From the NCBI GenBank assembly GCA_945906005.1, contig CAMDQY010000004.1, positions 1 to 32,032 on the forward strand: a DNA stretch of 32,032 bases, given 5' to 3'. This DNA is from Novosphingobium sp. Chol11 (GTDB taxonomy: Bacteria; Pseudomonadota; Alphaproteobacteria; Sphingomonadales; Sphingomonadaceae). The stretch's first letter is position 1; every line of letters starts with the position of its first letter. Under the pieces are notes generated by a model. The model made no database searches, was not told the origin of the DNA, and was given only the letters and a program-made list of their open reading frames with translations. The position numbers and the translations under genes were made by a program. Below are positions 18,109 to 26,312 of the stretch, in pieces.

Positions 18109-19627
18109 AACGGTTGCTGCTCTGCTTGCCGCCAATGCCGCCGCGCGCGGTGAGAGGGATGCTGTCGCCGATCCGCAGGCTCGCATTTCGTGGGCTGAAC
18201 TCGAAAGCAAGAGCGCGGCGCAGGCCGCAAAGCTGGTCGAGGCAGGAGTCAACAAGGGCCATCGGGTCGGTCTGTTGGCCGAAAACAGCGCGGAATGGGT
18301 GGTCTGGGCCTGCGCGGTGATGCGGTTCGGCGCTGTGCTGGTGCCGCTCTCGACGATGCTGCGCATGCCGGAACTCGAAGCCCAACTGCGGATTGCAGGG
18401 GTGCGGCATCTGATTGCGCGACCCGCGATCCGGGACCGCGACATCAAGCGCGAGATGGGAACGCTCGACCGGGCCGCGCTGCCCTCGCTTGGTAATATCT
18501 GGTGGAACGACGTTGCATTGCCACTCCCCTCGCCCGAGGCTGTCGCAGTTGCGAAAGCGCTGACCGAAAAGCTGGTGCCCGCCGATGATCTCGCGGTGAT
18601 TTTCACTTCGGGCAGTAGCGGCGAGCCAAAAGGCGTGATCCACACCCACGGCGGTGCGATCCGCGCCAATACGAGCGGCAACGCGGCTCGCTGCATCACG
18701 GCGGACTCACGCCTCTACCTGCCGATGCCGCTGTTCTGGGCGGGCGGCTTTTGCACCGGCTTGATGTCCTCACTCAACACGGGCTGCACGCTACTTACTG
18801 AGGCGGGGAGCGATGCACGGCAAACGCTCGCCTTTCTTGCGCGCGAAAGGGTGACGCTATTTCGCGGCTGGCCCGATCAGGCAGCGCGGCTCGCCGCACA
18901 CCCCGACTTTGCCAGGACCGACCTCTCCTCGCTCCAGCCCGGCAGCCTCGATGCGATCATGCCCGGCGATCCTCCGCCTGCGGGAGCGCGTGCGCCGGTG
19001 CTCGGCATGACCGAAAGCTTCGGCCCTTATTGCGGCTGGCCGCTCGATGAACTGCTCCCGGAGGGCAAGCGGGGCAGCCTCGGCAAGCCTTTCGCCGGCG
19101 CACAGGTGCGAATTTCCGATCCGGAGAACGGCGCGGTGCTCGGCGCGGACGAAGTGGGCGCGATCCAGATCGGCGACCCTATCGTACTCAAAGGCATTTG
19201 CGGGTGCGAGCGCGAGGACACGTTCACCGCCGATGGCTGGTATGACACCGGCGACATGGGCCGCCTAGATGCAGATGGCTTCCTGTGGTTTGCCGGAAGG
19301 TGCGATGACATGGTCAAGATCGCGGGCGCAACCGCCTATCCGGCGGAAACCGCGGCGGCGCTGGAACGACTACCCGGTGTGGAGCGCGCGGTGGTCTGCG
19401 ACGTTACCTTGGATGGCGAGACCCGGTTCAGTGCGGCGGTGGTGGGCGCGGAGCTATCCGTCGCGGGCCTTGCCTCAGCCGCGCGCGAAGCGCTCAGTGC
19501 GTTCAAGGTGCCGCGGCTGTGGCTTTTGCTCGGCTCGGCGGACGAACTGCCGCGTCTGGTATCGGGCAAGGTCGATGTGGCGAAACTGCGCGAGACGATT
19601 AGCGCAAAGGGTGTTACCGCCCCTTGA
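18098..19627 (+). CDS. AMP-forming acyl-CoA ligase, LIG3 (GTG start)
   Basis: VIFTSGSSGEPKGVIHTHGG; VLGMTESFG; YDTGDMGRLDADGFLWFAGRCDDMVKIAGATAYPAE; LVSGKVDVAKL; 11-nt overlap with LIG2. Confidence 0.92.
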   Translation: MPGETVAALLAANAAARGERDAVADPQARISWAELESKSAAQAAKLVEAGVNKGHRVGLLAENSAEWVVWACAVMRFGAVLVPLSTMLRMPELEAQLRIAGVRHLIARPAIRDRDIKREMGTLDRAALPSLGNIWWNDVALPLPSPEAVAVAKALTEKLVPADDLAVIFTSGSSGEPKGVIHTHGGAIRANTSGNAARCITADSRLYLPMPLFWAGGFCTGLMSSLNTGCTLLTEAGSDARQTLAFLARERVTLFRGWPDQAARLAAHPDFARTDLSSLQPGSLDAIMPGDPPPAGARAPVLGMTESFGPYCGWPLDELLPEGKRGSLGKPFAGAQVRISDPENGAVLGADEVGAIQIGDPIVLKGICGCEREDTFTADGWYDTGDMGRLDADGFLWFAGRCDDMVKIAGATAYPAETAAALERLPGVERAVVCDVTLDGETRFSAAVVGAELSVAGLASAAREALSAFKVPRLWLLLGSADELPRLVSGKVDVAKLRETISAKGVTAP

Positions 19628-20399
19628 ACTGCGGCGCGCGGCGCTCGGCAAATGCGAGCACGCCTTCCTTGAAATCCTCGGTCGTGACGGCGACCTGCTG
19701 GCTCTCCGCCTCGACCTGGAGTGAAGCCTCGAAGCTCGATTCGAGCGCCAAGCGCACCTGCTGCTTGATCAGCGCGAGGGTCTTGGTCGGCATTGCCGCG
19801 AGCTTCACCGCGACTTCGAGCGCGCGGTCCATCAGCTTGTCGTCATCGACGACTTCGGTGACGAGGTTGCAGCGCTCAGCCTTCTCGGCACTCATCTTGT
19901 TGGTGAGCAGCGCCATCTCGAGCGCGCGCACCCGGCCCGCCGCCCGCGCTACCAGCCAGGTTCCGCCGACATCGGGCGTCAGCCCCAGATTGGCGAAAGT
20001 GAACACGAAATTCGCGCTCCTCGCCGCAATGATGATGTCTCCCGCGAGCGCCAGCGAGGCCCCCGCGCCTGCCGCGACGCCGTTGACTGCCGTGACGACC
20101 GGCACCGGCGCATCGGCAAAGGCGCGCGCCAGCGGCTTGTAAAAGGTCTCCATCATGCCGAGCACGTCGGACTTGCCCCCGCCTTCGCCGGCCCCGCCAA
20201 GGTTCGCGCCAGCGCAGAACCCCCGGCCCGCGCCAGTGACCAGCAGGGCGCGCGCGCCAGCCGCGACCTCGCCGTTCATCGCGGCGGCGATCTCCAGCGC
20301 CATGTCGGGGGTGAATGCATTGAGCACCTCAGGCGCGTTGAGCGTCACAATCGAGACCGCGCCCTGACGTTCAACCAATACGTTGCCCGTTTCGCTCAT
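19614..20399 (-). CDS. Enoyl-CoA hydratase/isomerase family protein (PaaG-like), ECH3
   Basis: MSETGNVLVERQGAVSIVTLNAPEVLNAFTPDMALEIAAAM...GRGFCAGANLGG...VNGVAAGAGASLALAGDIIIAARSANFVFTFANLGLTPDVGGTWLVAR; start internal to tracked ORF; 3' end overlaps LIG3 3' end by 14 nt. Confidence 0.9.
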   Translation of the reverse strand: MSETGNVLVERQGAVSIVTLNAPEVLNAFTPDMALEIAAAMNGEVAAGARALLVTGAGRGFCAGANLGGAGEGGGKSDVLGMMETFYKPLARAFADAPVPVVTAVNGVAAGAGASLALAGDIIIAARSANFVFTFANLGLTPDVGGTWLVARAAGRVRALEMALLTNKMSAEKAERCNLVTEVVDDDKLMDRALEVAVKLAAMPTKTLALIKQQVRLALESSFEASLQVEAESQQVAVTTEDFKEGVLAFAERRAPQFKGR

Positions 20400-20417
20400 G
20401 TCCCGCACCCTTCTCGC

Positions 20418-20430
20418 CAATTGTCTAACC
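20418..20430 (-). promoter_or_regulatory. Copy 3 of GGTTAGACAATTG motif, 19 nt upstream of ECH3 start
   Basis: CAATTGTCTAACC on + strand; exact 13-nt match. Confidence 0.7.
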
Positions 20431-20432
20431 AA

Positions 20433-20462
20433 ACAGCACTTGCCGCACCGCGCAAGTGCTGT
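20433..20462. repeat. Perfect 11-bp inverted repeat ACAGCACTTGC-N8-GCAAGTGCTGT
   Basis: Read directly; in the divergent ECH3/SnoaL intergenic region, 3 nt beyond motif copy 3. Confidence 0.88.
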
Positions 20463-20501
20463 CCATAGCGTCAGGAACTGAGACGACAGGGGAGGACAGC
20501 G

Positions 20502-20897
20502 ATGACCGAATTTACTGCAGAGAGCCTGATCGCAGCCGAGCACGCGCGGCGCGCGGCCATCGTCGCGCTCGATCTGGACGCGCTCGAGGCGATGACCGCC
20601 GACTGGTTCCACTATGCCCACATCTCGGGCCTGGTCGAAACGCGCGAGGAATACTTCGCGCGGACCCGCGCCAGTATCGGCTCCCCCTCGCGGATCGTTG
20701 CGACGAGCGCGCACGACATCGCGGTCGAACTGCGCAAGGGCTATGCGCTGATGACCGGCAAGTCGCACCTCGACACCACGGCCTTGAAGTTCGACTCGTT
20801 GTTCCTGTCGGTTTGGGAACCGGACGAAAACGGCTGGATGATCGCGGCCTATGCCTCGACGCCGGTGCACCTTCCCGCGTCGTTCCTCTCGGCCTGA
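20502..20897 (+). CDS. DUF4440/SnoaL-like (NTF2 fold) protein
   Basis: 131 aa MTEFTAESLIAAEHARRAAIVALDLDALEAMTADWFHYAHISGLVETREEYFARTR...; AGGGGAGG upstream of ATG. Confidence 0.75.
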   Translation: MTEFTAESLIAAEHARRAAIVALDLDALEAMTADWFHYAHISGLVETREEYFARTRASIGSPSRIVATSAHDIAVELRKGYALMTGKSHLDTTALKFDSLFLSVWEPDENGWMIAAYASTPVHLPASFLSA

Positions 20898-20915
20898 GCG
20901 GAACGGACCGCCACC

Positions 20916-21692
20916 CTAACCCCCGAACGGCGGTTGGGTCAGGATCGTGTGCGGCCGGGATTCGGTGCGCTTCCACAGGCGTTGCAGAATCGCGACGGCC
21001 TCGTCCGGAGCCTCGTAGGGCCAGAAATGGTCTGCAGGCACCATGTTGAATTCCGCGCCGATCCGGTTCGCCATGCGGCGGCCGATCTCGGTCGGCACGA
21101 CAAGATCGTTCTCGCCCCAGATGAAGGCGGTGGGAATGACGATGCGCGCCAGGTCATCGGCCCATTCGGTGCCAATGTTCACCGCCGAACGGTAAAGGCT
21201 CATGATGCGGTGAACGCTGCGCGGATATTCAAAGGCATTGTGCCGCGCATCCTCGGGCGGAAAGCCCATGCGGTCGAGCATCGGGGCCATGTGCTCACCG
21301 CCTTCGAGAGCATCCGAAATCTGCTCGCCAAGGCCGGGCTTCATCCATTCGGTCCACAGGTTGTGAATTGGCCAGTGCGGATCGATCGGAGCGTTGCCGA
21401 CCGCTAGCGAGCGCAACAATTCGGGCCGCAGCGAAGCGGCGCGAAGCGCGATCAGGCAGCCCCAGTCATGCCCGACAAGATGCACCGGTCCGCCGCGCGC
21501 GTGCAGGCCTTCCAATTGCTCGATCGCCCAGTCGACGTAGCTTTCCTTGACCGGCTCCCATCCCTCGGGAGGCTCGGCGGTGAAACCCGGCAGGTCTGGC
21601 ACAAGCACCTCGTCGTCGCGCTCGATGCGGCTGAGGATCGGTCGCCACAGCCGCGATGTCGCGGGAACGCCGTGGATGAACAGGACGGGCAT
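20916..21692 (-). CDS. Alpha/beta-fold hydrolase
   Basis: MPVLFIHGVPATSRLWRPILSRIERDDEVLVPDLPGF...VHLVGHDWGCLIALRAA...FIWGENDLVVP...ADHFWPYEAPDEA. Confidence 0.9.
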   Translation of the reverse strand: MPVLFIHGVPATSRLWRPILSRIERDDEVLVPDLPGFTAEPPEGWEPVKESYVDWAIEQLEGLHARGGPVHLVGHDWGCLIALRAASLRPELLRSLAVGNAPIDPHWPIHNLWTEWMKPGLGEQISDALEGGEHMAPMLDRMGFPPEDARHNAFEYPRSVHRIMSLYRSAVNIGTEWADDLARIVIPTAFIWGENDLVVPTEIGRRMANRIGAEFNMVPADHFWPYEAPDEAVAILQRLWKRTESRPHTILTQPPFGG

Positions 21693-21724
21693 TTGAGATT
21701 TCCTTCACAAGTTTTGGCGAACCA

Positions 21725-22468
21725 TCAGCGGTAGGCCCAGCCGCCATCGACGGTCAGCGTATCGCCGGTGATGTAGCTCGATTCGTCCGAGGTGAGGAAC
21801 AGCATCGCCTTGACCACGTCTTCCGCCTTGCCGAGCCGCTTCAGCGCAGGCGTTTCGGTCAGCCGGTCGCGCGAAGTGGCGAGCAGGTCGGTGACCATAT
21901 CGGTGGGGATGGTGCCGGGGCAAACGGTGTTGACGCGGATATCCGGCCCGAGTTCGGCGGCGAGCGAATTGCTTAGCATAATGACCCCCGCCTTTGAGAC
22001 GGCATAGGCCGTTGTCGTAGGGGCCGGGCGCAGCCCGCCGATCGACGAGATGTTCACCATCGTACCGCCGCCTGCGCGCCGCATCGCCGGGGCGAGCTTC
22101 TGGCACATCAGCATGGTGCCGGTGAGGTTTACATCGAGCACGCGCTGCCATTCGGCAAGGGAGGTTTCCATGAGCGGCTTCATGATCAGGATACCCGCCG
22201 CGTTGATCAGTCCATCGACGCCGCCCAACGCGCTTTCAGCCTCGTTGCAGAAGCGTTGCACATCGCTTTCGTCGGAAACATCGCAGCCTCCACCAAACTG
22301 GCCGAGCCGCTCGGCATTGGCGCGGACCGCCTGCTCGTCGCGGTCGCACAGCGCAAGGCTCGCGCCCTCTGCGGCGAAGATTTCGGCGGTGGCGAGGCCC
22401 ATGCCCCGCGCCGCGCCGGTAATGACGATGCGCCGCCCAGCGAGTCTGCCTGATCCCTGCGATGCCAT
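21725..22468 (-). CDS. SDR-family oxidoreductase
   Basis: RRIVITGAARGMGLATAEIFAAEGA...LINAAGIL...MVNISSIGGLRPAPTTTAYAVSKAG...VNTVCPGTIPTDM...LTVDGGWAYR. Confidence 0.92.
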   Translation of the reverse strand: MASQGSGRLAGRRIVITGAARGMGLATAEIFAAEGASLALCDRDEQAVRANAERLGQFGGGCDVSDESDVQRFCNEAESALGGVDGLINAAGILIMKPLMETSLAEWQRVLDVNLTGTMLMCQKLAPAMRRAGGGTMVNISSIGGLRPAPTTTAYAVSKAGVIMLSNSLAAELGPDIRVNTVCPGTIPTDMVTDLLATSRDRLTETPALKRLGKAEDVVKAMLFLTSDESSYITGDTLTVDGGWAYR

Positions 22469-22595
22469 GCGATGTTCTCCCGTTCTACTTTGGCGCGAGC
22501 TATGCCGCGCATTTGCGCCAAGTCAAAGCCAGAACGCACGCTTGCATCGACTCGGGATATGCCGGACACTCGATCGCATAGCGAGGAGAAGATCC

Positions 22596-23819
22596 ATGAA
22601 TGTGCAAGTTCAGGAGCGGCCAAAGGACAAGGCCGGTCAGACCCTGAAGATCATCGACGTCGATACTCACTGGAGCGAACCGGAAGATCTTTGGACCAGC
22701 CGCGCGCCCGCCAAGTGGAGGGATCGCGTCCCGCAGAAGAAACTCGACGCGCAGGGTGAGATGATGTGGACCATCGATGGCGACATCTCGATGGGCCTCG
22801 GCTCCGCAGCCAGTGTCGTCCACGAGACCGGGCGAAAGGCCGTTGGCACCGAATTCACCAAGTGGGGCGTCAACGAGGTTCACCCCGCCTGTTCGCAGCT
22901 TGGCCCCCGGCTCGACGTAATGGATGAGCAGGGCATCTGGGCGCACGTGCTCTATCCCAACGTGCTGGGTTTCGGCGGGCAAGGCAGGTTGACCGCGCAT
23001 GGCAACCGCTCAGCTACGGTCGACGAGGAACTGCGGCTGATCTCCACACAGATCTACAACGATGCCAGCGCTGAAATGCAGGCGAAATCGGGCGGGCGCA
23101 TGCTGCCGCAGGCGCTGCTGCCGTGGTGGGACATCAAGCTGGCGGTGGCCGAGGCCGAACGCTGTTTCGCTATGGGCATGACCGGCGTGAACATCAATTC
23201 GGACCCGCACCTCAACGGTATGCTCGATCTGTCAGAGGATTACTGGACGCCGCTATGGGAACTGTGCAGCGACAAGGGCGCGCCGATCAACTTCCACATC
23301 GGTGCGAGCGATAGCTCGTCAAGCTGGTTCGGCAAATCACCATGGCCGTCGTTCGACAGCAGCCAGAAGCTGGCGATGGGCTCGGCGATGATGTTCATCG
23401 CCAACAGCCAGGTGGTCGGCAACATCATCATTTCCGGGCTGCTGGAGCGCTTCCCCAAGCTCAAGTTCGTCTCGGCCGAAAGCGGGGTGGGCTGGTTGCC
23501 GTTCATGCTCGAGGCGCTCGAATACCAGATCAGCGAATCCGGGGCGAACATCGACGGGCGCTATTCTATGACCCCGCTCGAATACTTCCGGCGCAACATC
23601 TACTCGTGCTTCTGGTTCGAGAGCCAGGATTTCGCCCATGTCGCGCGCAAGCTGGGGATCGACAACGTGATGTTCGAGAGCGATTTCCCGCACCCGACCT
23701 GCCTTTATCCCGATCCTCTGGCTTCGGCGCACAAGTCGCTCGAGGGTTTCACCGACGAGGAGAAGGTCAAGGTGCTCAGCACCAATGCGGCTCGGTGTTA
23801 CAATCTAGATCTGAGCTGA
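22596..23819 (+). CDS. Amidohydrolase_2 family (ACMSD-like TIM-barrel) protein, AH2
   Basis: KIIDVDTHWSEPEDLW...LGPRLDVMDEQGIWAHVLYPN...INFHIGASD...LERFPKLKFVSAESGVGWLPFMLEALEYQ...VMFESDFPHPTCLYPD; start internal to tracked ORF; GAGGAGA RBS. Confidence 0.88.
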   Translation: MNVQVQERPKDKAGQTLKIIDVDTHWSEPEDLWTSRAPAKWRDRVPQKKLDAQGEMMWTIDGDISMGLGSAASVVHETGRKAVGTEFTKWGVNEVHPACSQLGPRLDVMDEQGIWAHVLYPNVLGFGGQGRLTAHGNRSATVDEELRLISTQIYNDASAEMQAKSGGRMLPQALLPWWDIKLAVAEAERCFAMGMTGVNINSDPHLNGMLDLSEDYWTPLWELCSDKGAPINFHIGASDSSSSWFGKSPWPSFDSSQKLAMGSAMMFIANSQVVGNIIISGLLERFPKLKFVSAESGVGWLPFMLEALEYQISESGANIDGRYSMTPLEYFRRNIYSCFWFESQDFAHVARKLGIDNVMFESDFPHPTCLYPDPLASAHKSLEGFTDEEKVKVLSTNAARCYNLDLS

Positions 23820-23839
23820 ACAGTAAGCAGATCAATCAG

Positions 23840-23891
23840 CTTCCGGGAGGGGAGCCGGAAGGGGGTGGCGAGAAAACGCCCCCCCTTTTTT
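23840..23891 (+). terminator. Tandem stem-loops ending in T6: probable intrinsic terminator after AH2
   Basis: CTTCCGG-N8-CCGGAAG (23840..23861), then GGGGGTGGCG-AGAAAA-CGCCCCCCC-TTTTTT (23861..23891). Confidence 0.75.
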
Positions 23892-23902
23892 GAGATGCGG
23901 CG

Positions 23903-26098
23903 CTACCGCGTCCTTGGCAGACCCAGCGTCTTTTCTGCGACCATGGAGCGCTGCACTTCGCTGGTGCCGCCATAGGTCACCGCGACCTGCGAGTGGCGGA
24001 AGCATTGGTTGATGAAGGCCGCGTGCTCGCTCTCGAACGTCAGTGATTCGGGAGCGGTGAGGTTCAAGAGGTCGAACGAGTCCCTGCGATAGGCCTCGGC
24101 CGAAAACAGCTTGCTCGCCGGACCATAGGCGAAGTTGGGTTTTTTCTCCGCCTCGACGAACAGGATGCGCTTGCGCAGGCAGTCGGCAGCAAGTGCATTG
24201 GCGTTCGCGCGGGTCAGTCGGCGGCGCGCCCCGGCGTGCTCGATCAGCGGGCTGCCGTCTCGGGTCAGTTCCTTGCACAGCTCCTCGGTGGCGTGAACTA
24301 TCCGATGCATGTAAGGCGCGAAGCTCATGCCCTGTTCGATCTCGAGCGCCAGCGCCAGCACGGCCAAGCCGCCGTTGACTTCGCCCAGCCGCCATTCATC
24401 AGGCACTTTGAGGCCGTCGTAATAGGTGATGTTGGTGCGCTCGTCCTGGAAGGTCTTGACCTCCTGCACGGTCACTTCGGGCACCTTCAGTGGCACCATG
24501 AACATGGTGATGCCCTTGTGCTTGGGCGCGTCGGGATCGGTGCGGGTGAGCAGGATCGCATAGTCGGCATGTTCGGCGCCGCTGGTGAACATCTTCTGCC
24601 CGTCGATGCGCCAGGCGTTGCCTTCCTTCACCGCTTTGGTCTTGGCCGCAAAAACGTCGGAACCCGAACCCGGCTCGCTGTAGCCCAGCGAACAGATCGA
24701 TTCGCCCGACACGATCTTGTCGAGAACCTCGCGCTTGACGGTTTCGGTGCCGAACCTGTCGATCATCACGCCGATGATGTTGGAAGTGCCGCGCGGGTGC
24801 GCGGTCCAGTTGAAGTCTTCCCAGACACGCATCGCCGCCTCCATCGCATAGGGGCTGGCGTTGCGGCCTCCCATGCGCTCGGGCCATTCGGGGAAAAGCA
24901 GGCCTGCCTCCGCCATCTTGCGGTTCACCGAGGGAACATAGCCCGAATAGGAATAGTGCGCCTTGGACATTTCCTCCGCAGTCAGCTGCGTCTCAAAAAA
25001 GGCCCGGGTCTCTTCGGCGAGGCCCAGCTCTTCTGGGGCAAGCGAAAAATTGACCGAGACTTCGCCCGGATCGGGAAGCGAAGCCTTGACCCCAGCGTAG
25101 CGGCGCGCCGCCGCCTCGTCGAGCAGCGCCTCGGGATCGCCCAGGACCAGCAGCCATGCGCGCGAACGCAGGTTGAACAGGTGGACATCGTATTCAAGCG
25201 TCAGCCCGTAGCCGCCGAAGGTGTGCAGCGAGTGCATCACCGCCTGTTCGGAGGCATTACCCGCCCACCAGGCTGCCGTGGCCACGGTCTCGCCCGCAAT
25301 GTCGGGCTCGCGCGCCAGATCGCTGACCGCGCGCCAAACCATCAGCCGCCCGGCATCAACCGCGACGATTGCGTCGGCAAGCGGGTGCGACACACCCTGA
25401 TATGCTCCGATTGGCTTGCCGAATTGTACGCGCTCGCAGGCGTATTCGGATGCCAGCCGGATCGCCTCGGCGGACAGGCCGATAAGCGCCGCGCCAATCA
25501 GCAGCTTCCATTCTTCGAGCGCCGCATCGAAGCGCGCGGTCGCAGCACTGCCGCTCGCCAGCACGCTGACATCGCCCGCAGACAGGTCGATCCGGTCGAT
25601 CGGCGTGGAAGCGAGGGTCTTTTCAGGAGCGGGGTTGGGCGTGCGGCGAACCAGCACCACTTCACCGCCGCGCCGCGCGATCACCGCCACCGCTGCCGCG
25701 CCTCCGGCAACGAGCTGCACTGGCTGTTCGCCGGCATCGTGCATGGCAATGGTGACTGCGGCGCTGCCTGCCAGCGCCTCGTCGAGCAGTTCGCCGTCAC
25801 CACCCAGATCGGCGAGCAGGCTCGCCGCGACGAGTGCTTCGGCAAGCGGCCCGGAAACGAGCCTGCGCCCTGCCTGCTCCATCAGCAGCACGGCATCGAA
25901 CAAGCCGAGGCCAAGCCCGCCCTTGTCCTCGGAAACGCGCAGGCCAAGCGCGCCAAGCTCGCCAAGCCCGGTCCACAATGCGGCGTCGAAGCCGGTGGGA
26001 AGCGCGGCGCGCACGCGGGCAATGCTGCTCTCCTCGTCGAGGAAGCGCGTGTAGGCATCGAGCATCATCTGCTGGTCGTCGGTGGGTTCCAGGTTCAT
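23903..26098 (-). CDS. Fused acyl-CoA dehydrogenase (two ACAD units in one ~731-aa chain, FadE34-like organisation)
   Basis: Unit 1: MNLEPTDDQQMMLDAYTRFL...ERVQFGKPIGAYQGVSHPLADAIV...LHTFGGYGLTLEYDVHLFNLR; unit 2: LPDPGEVSVNFSLAPEELGLAEETRAFFETQL...YSEPGSGSDVFAAKTKAVKEGNAWRIDGQKMFTSGAEHADYAILLTRTD...VTYGGTSEVQRSMVAEKTLGLPR. Start 26098 preferred over 26107 by RBS spacing. Confidence 0.88.
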   Translation of the reverse strand: MNLEPTDDQQMMLDAYTRFLDEESSIARVRAALPTGFDAALWTGLGELGALGLRVSEDKGGLGLGLFDAVLLMEQAGRRLVSGPLAEALVAASLLADLGGDGELLDEALAGSAAVTIAMHDAGEQPVQLVAGGAAAVAVIARRGGEVVLVRRTPNPAPEKTLASTPIDRIDLSAGDVSVLASGSAATARFDAALEEWKLLIGAALIGLSAEAIRLASEYACERVQFGKPIGAYQGVSHPLADAIVAVDAGRLMVWRAVSDLAREPDIAGETVATAAWWAGNASEQAVMHSLHTFGGYGLTLEYDVHLFNLRSRAWLLVLGDPEALLDEAAARRYAGVKASLPDPGEVSVNFSLAPEELGLAEETRAFFETQLTAEEMSKAHYSYSGYVPSVNRKMAEAGLLFPEWPERMGGRNASPYAMEAAMRVWEDFNWTAHPRGTSNIIGVMIDRFGTETVKREVLDKIVSGESICSLGYSEPGSGSDVFAAKTKAVKEGNAWRIDGQKMFTSGAEHADYAILLTRTDPDAPKHKGITMFMVPLKVPEVTVQEVKTFQDERTNITYYDGLKVPDEWRLGEVNGGLAVLALALEIEQGMSFAPYMHRIVHATEELCKELTRDGSPLIEHAGARRRLTRANANALAADCLRKRILFVEAEKKPNFAYGPASKLFSAEAYRRDSFDLLNLTAPESLTFESEHAAFINQCFRHSQVAVTYGGTSEVQRSMVAEKTLGLPRTR

Positions 26099-26138
26099 CG
26101 GTCTCATTCCTTCCGGCCAAGGGGCCTTCTCGACAATC

Positions 26139-26151
26139 GGTTAGACAATTG
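26139..26151 (+). promoter_or_regulatory. Copy 4 of GGTTAGACAATTG motif, between divergent ACAD and LIG4
   Basis: Exact 13-nt match. Confidence 0.7.
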
Positions 26152-26312
26152 AGCCGCGCAGGCAAGTGTGAATTGCGCCATCTGCACCTTCGGGCATGCC
26201 GACAGGCACTGCGGCCAACATCGTCCAATGAGATAGTTGAATCTCGCGAGCACTCGTGCAAGGCCCGTGACCGCGCGAACCAAAGAACCGCGCTCCACAT
26301 CGAGAGGCAGCC

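Noticed and set aside
24236-26152. 638-aa + strand ORF
   Set aside because: Antisense shadow of the ACAD gene; high-GC codon-position bias keeps the opposite frame open. Composition is Arg/His/Gln-rich with no recognisable domain.
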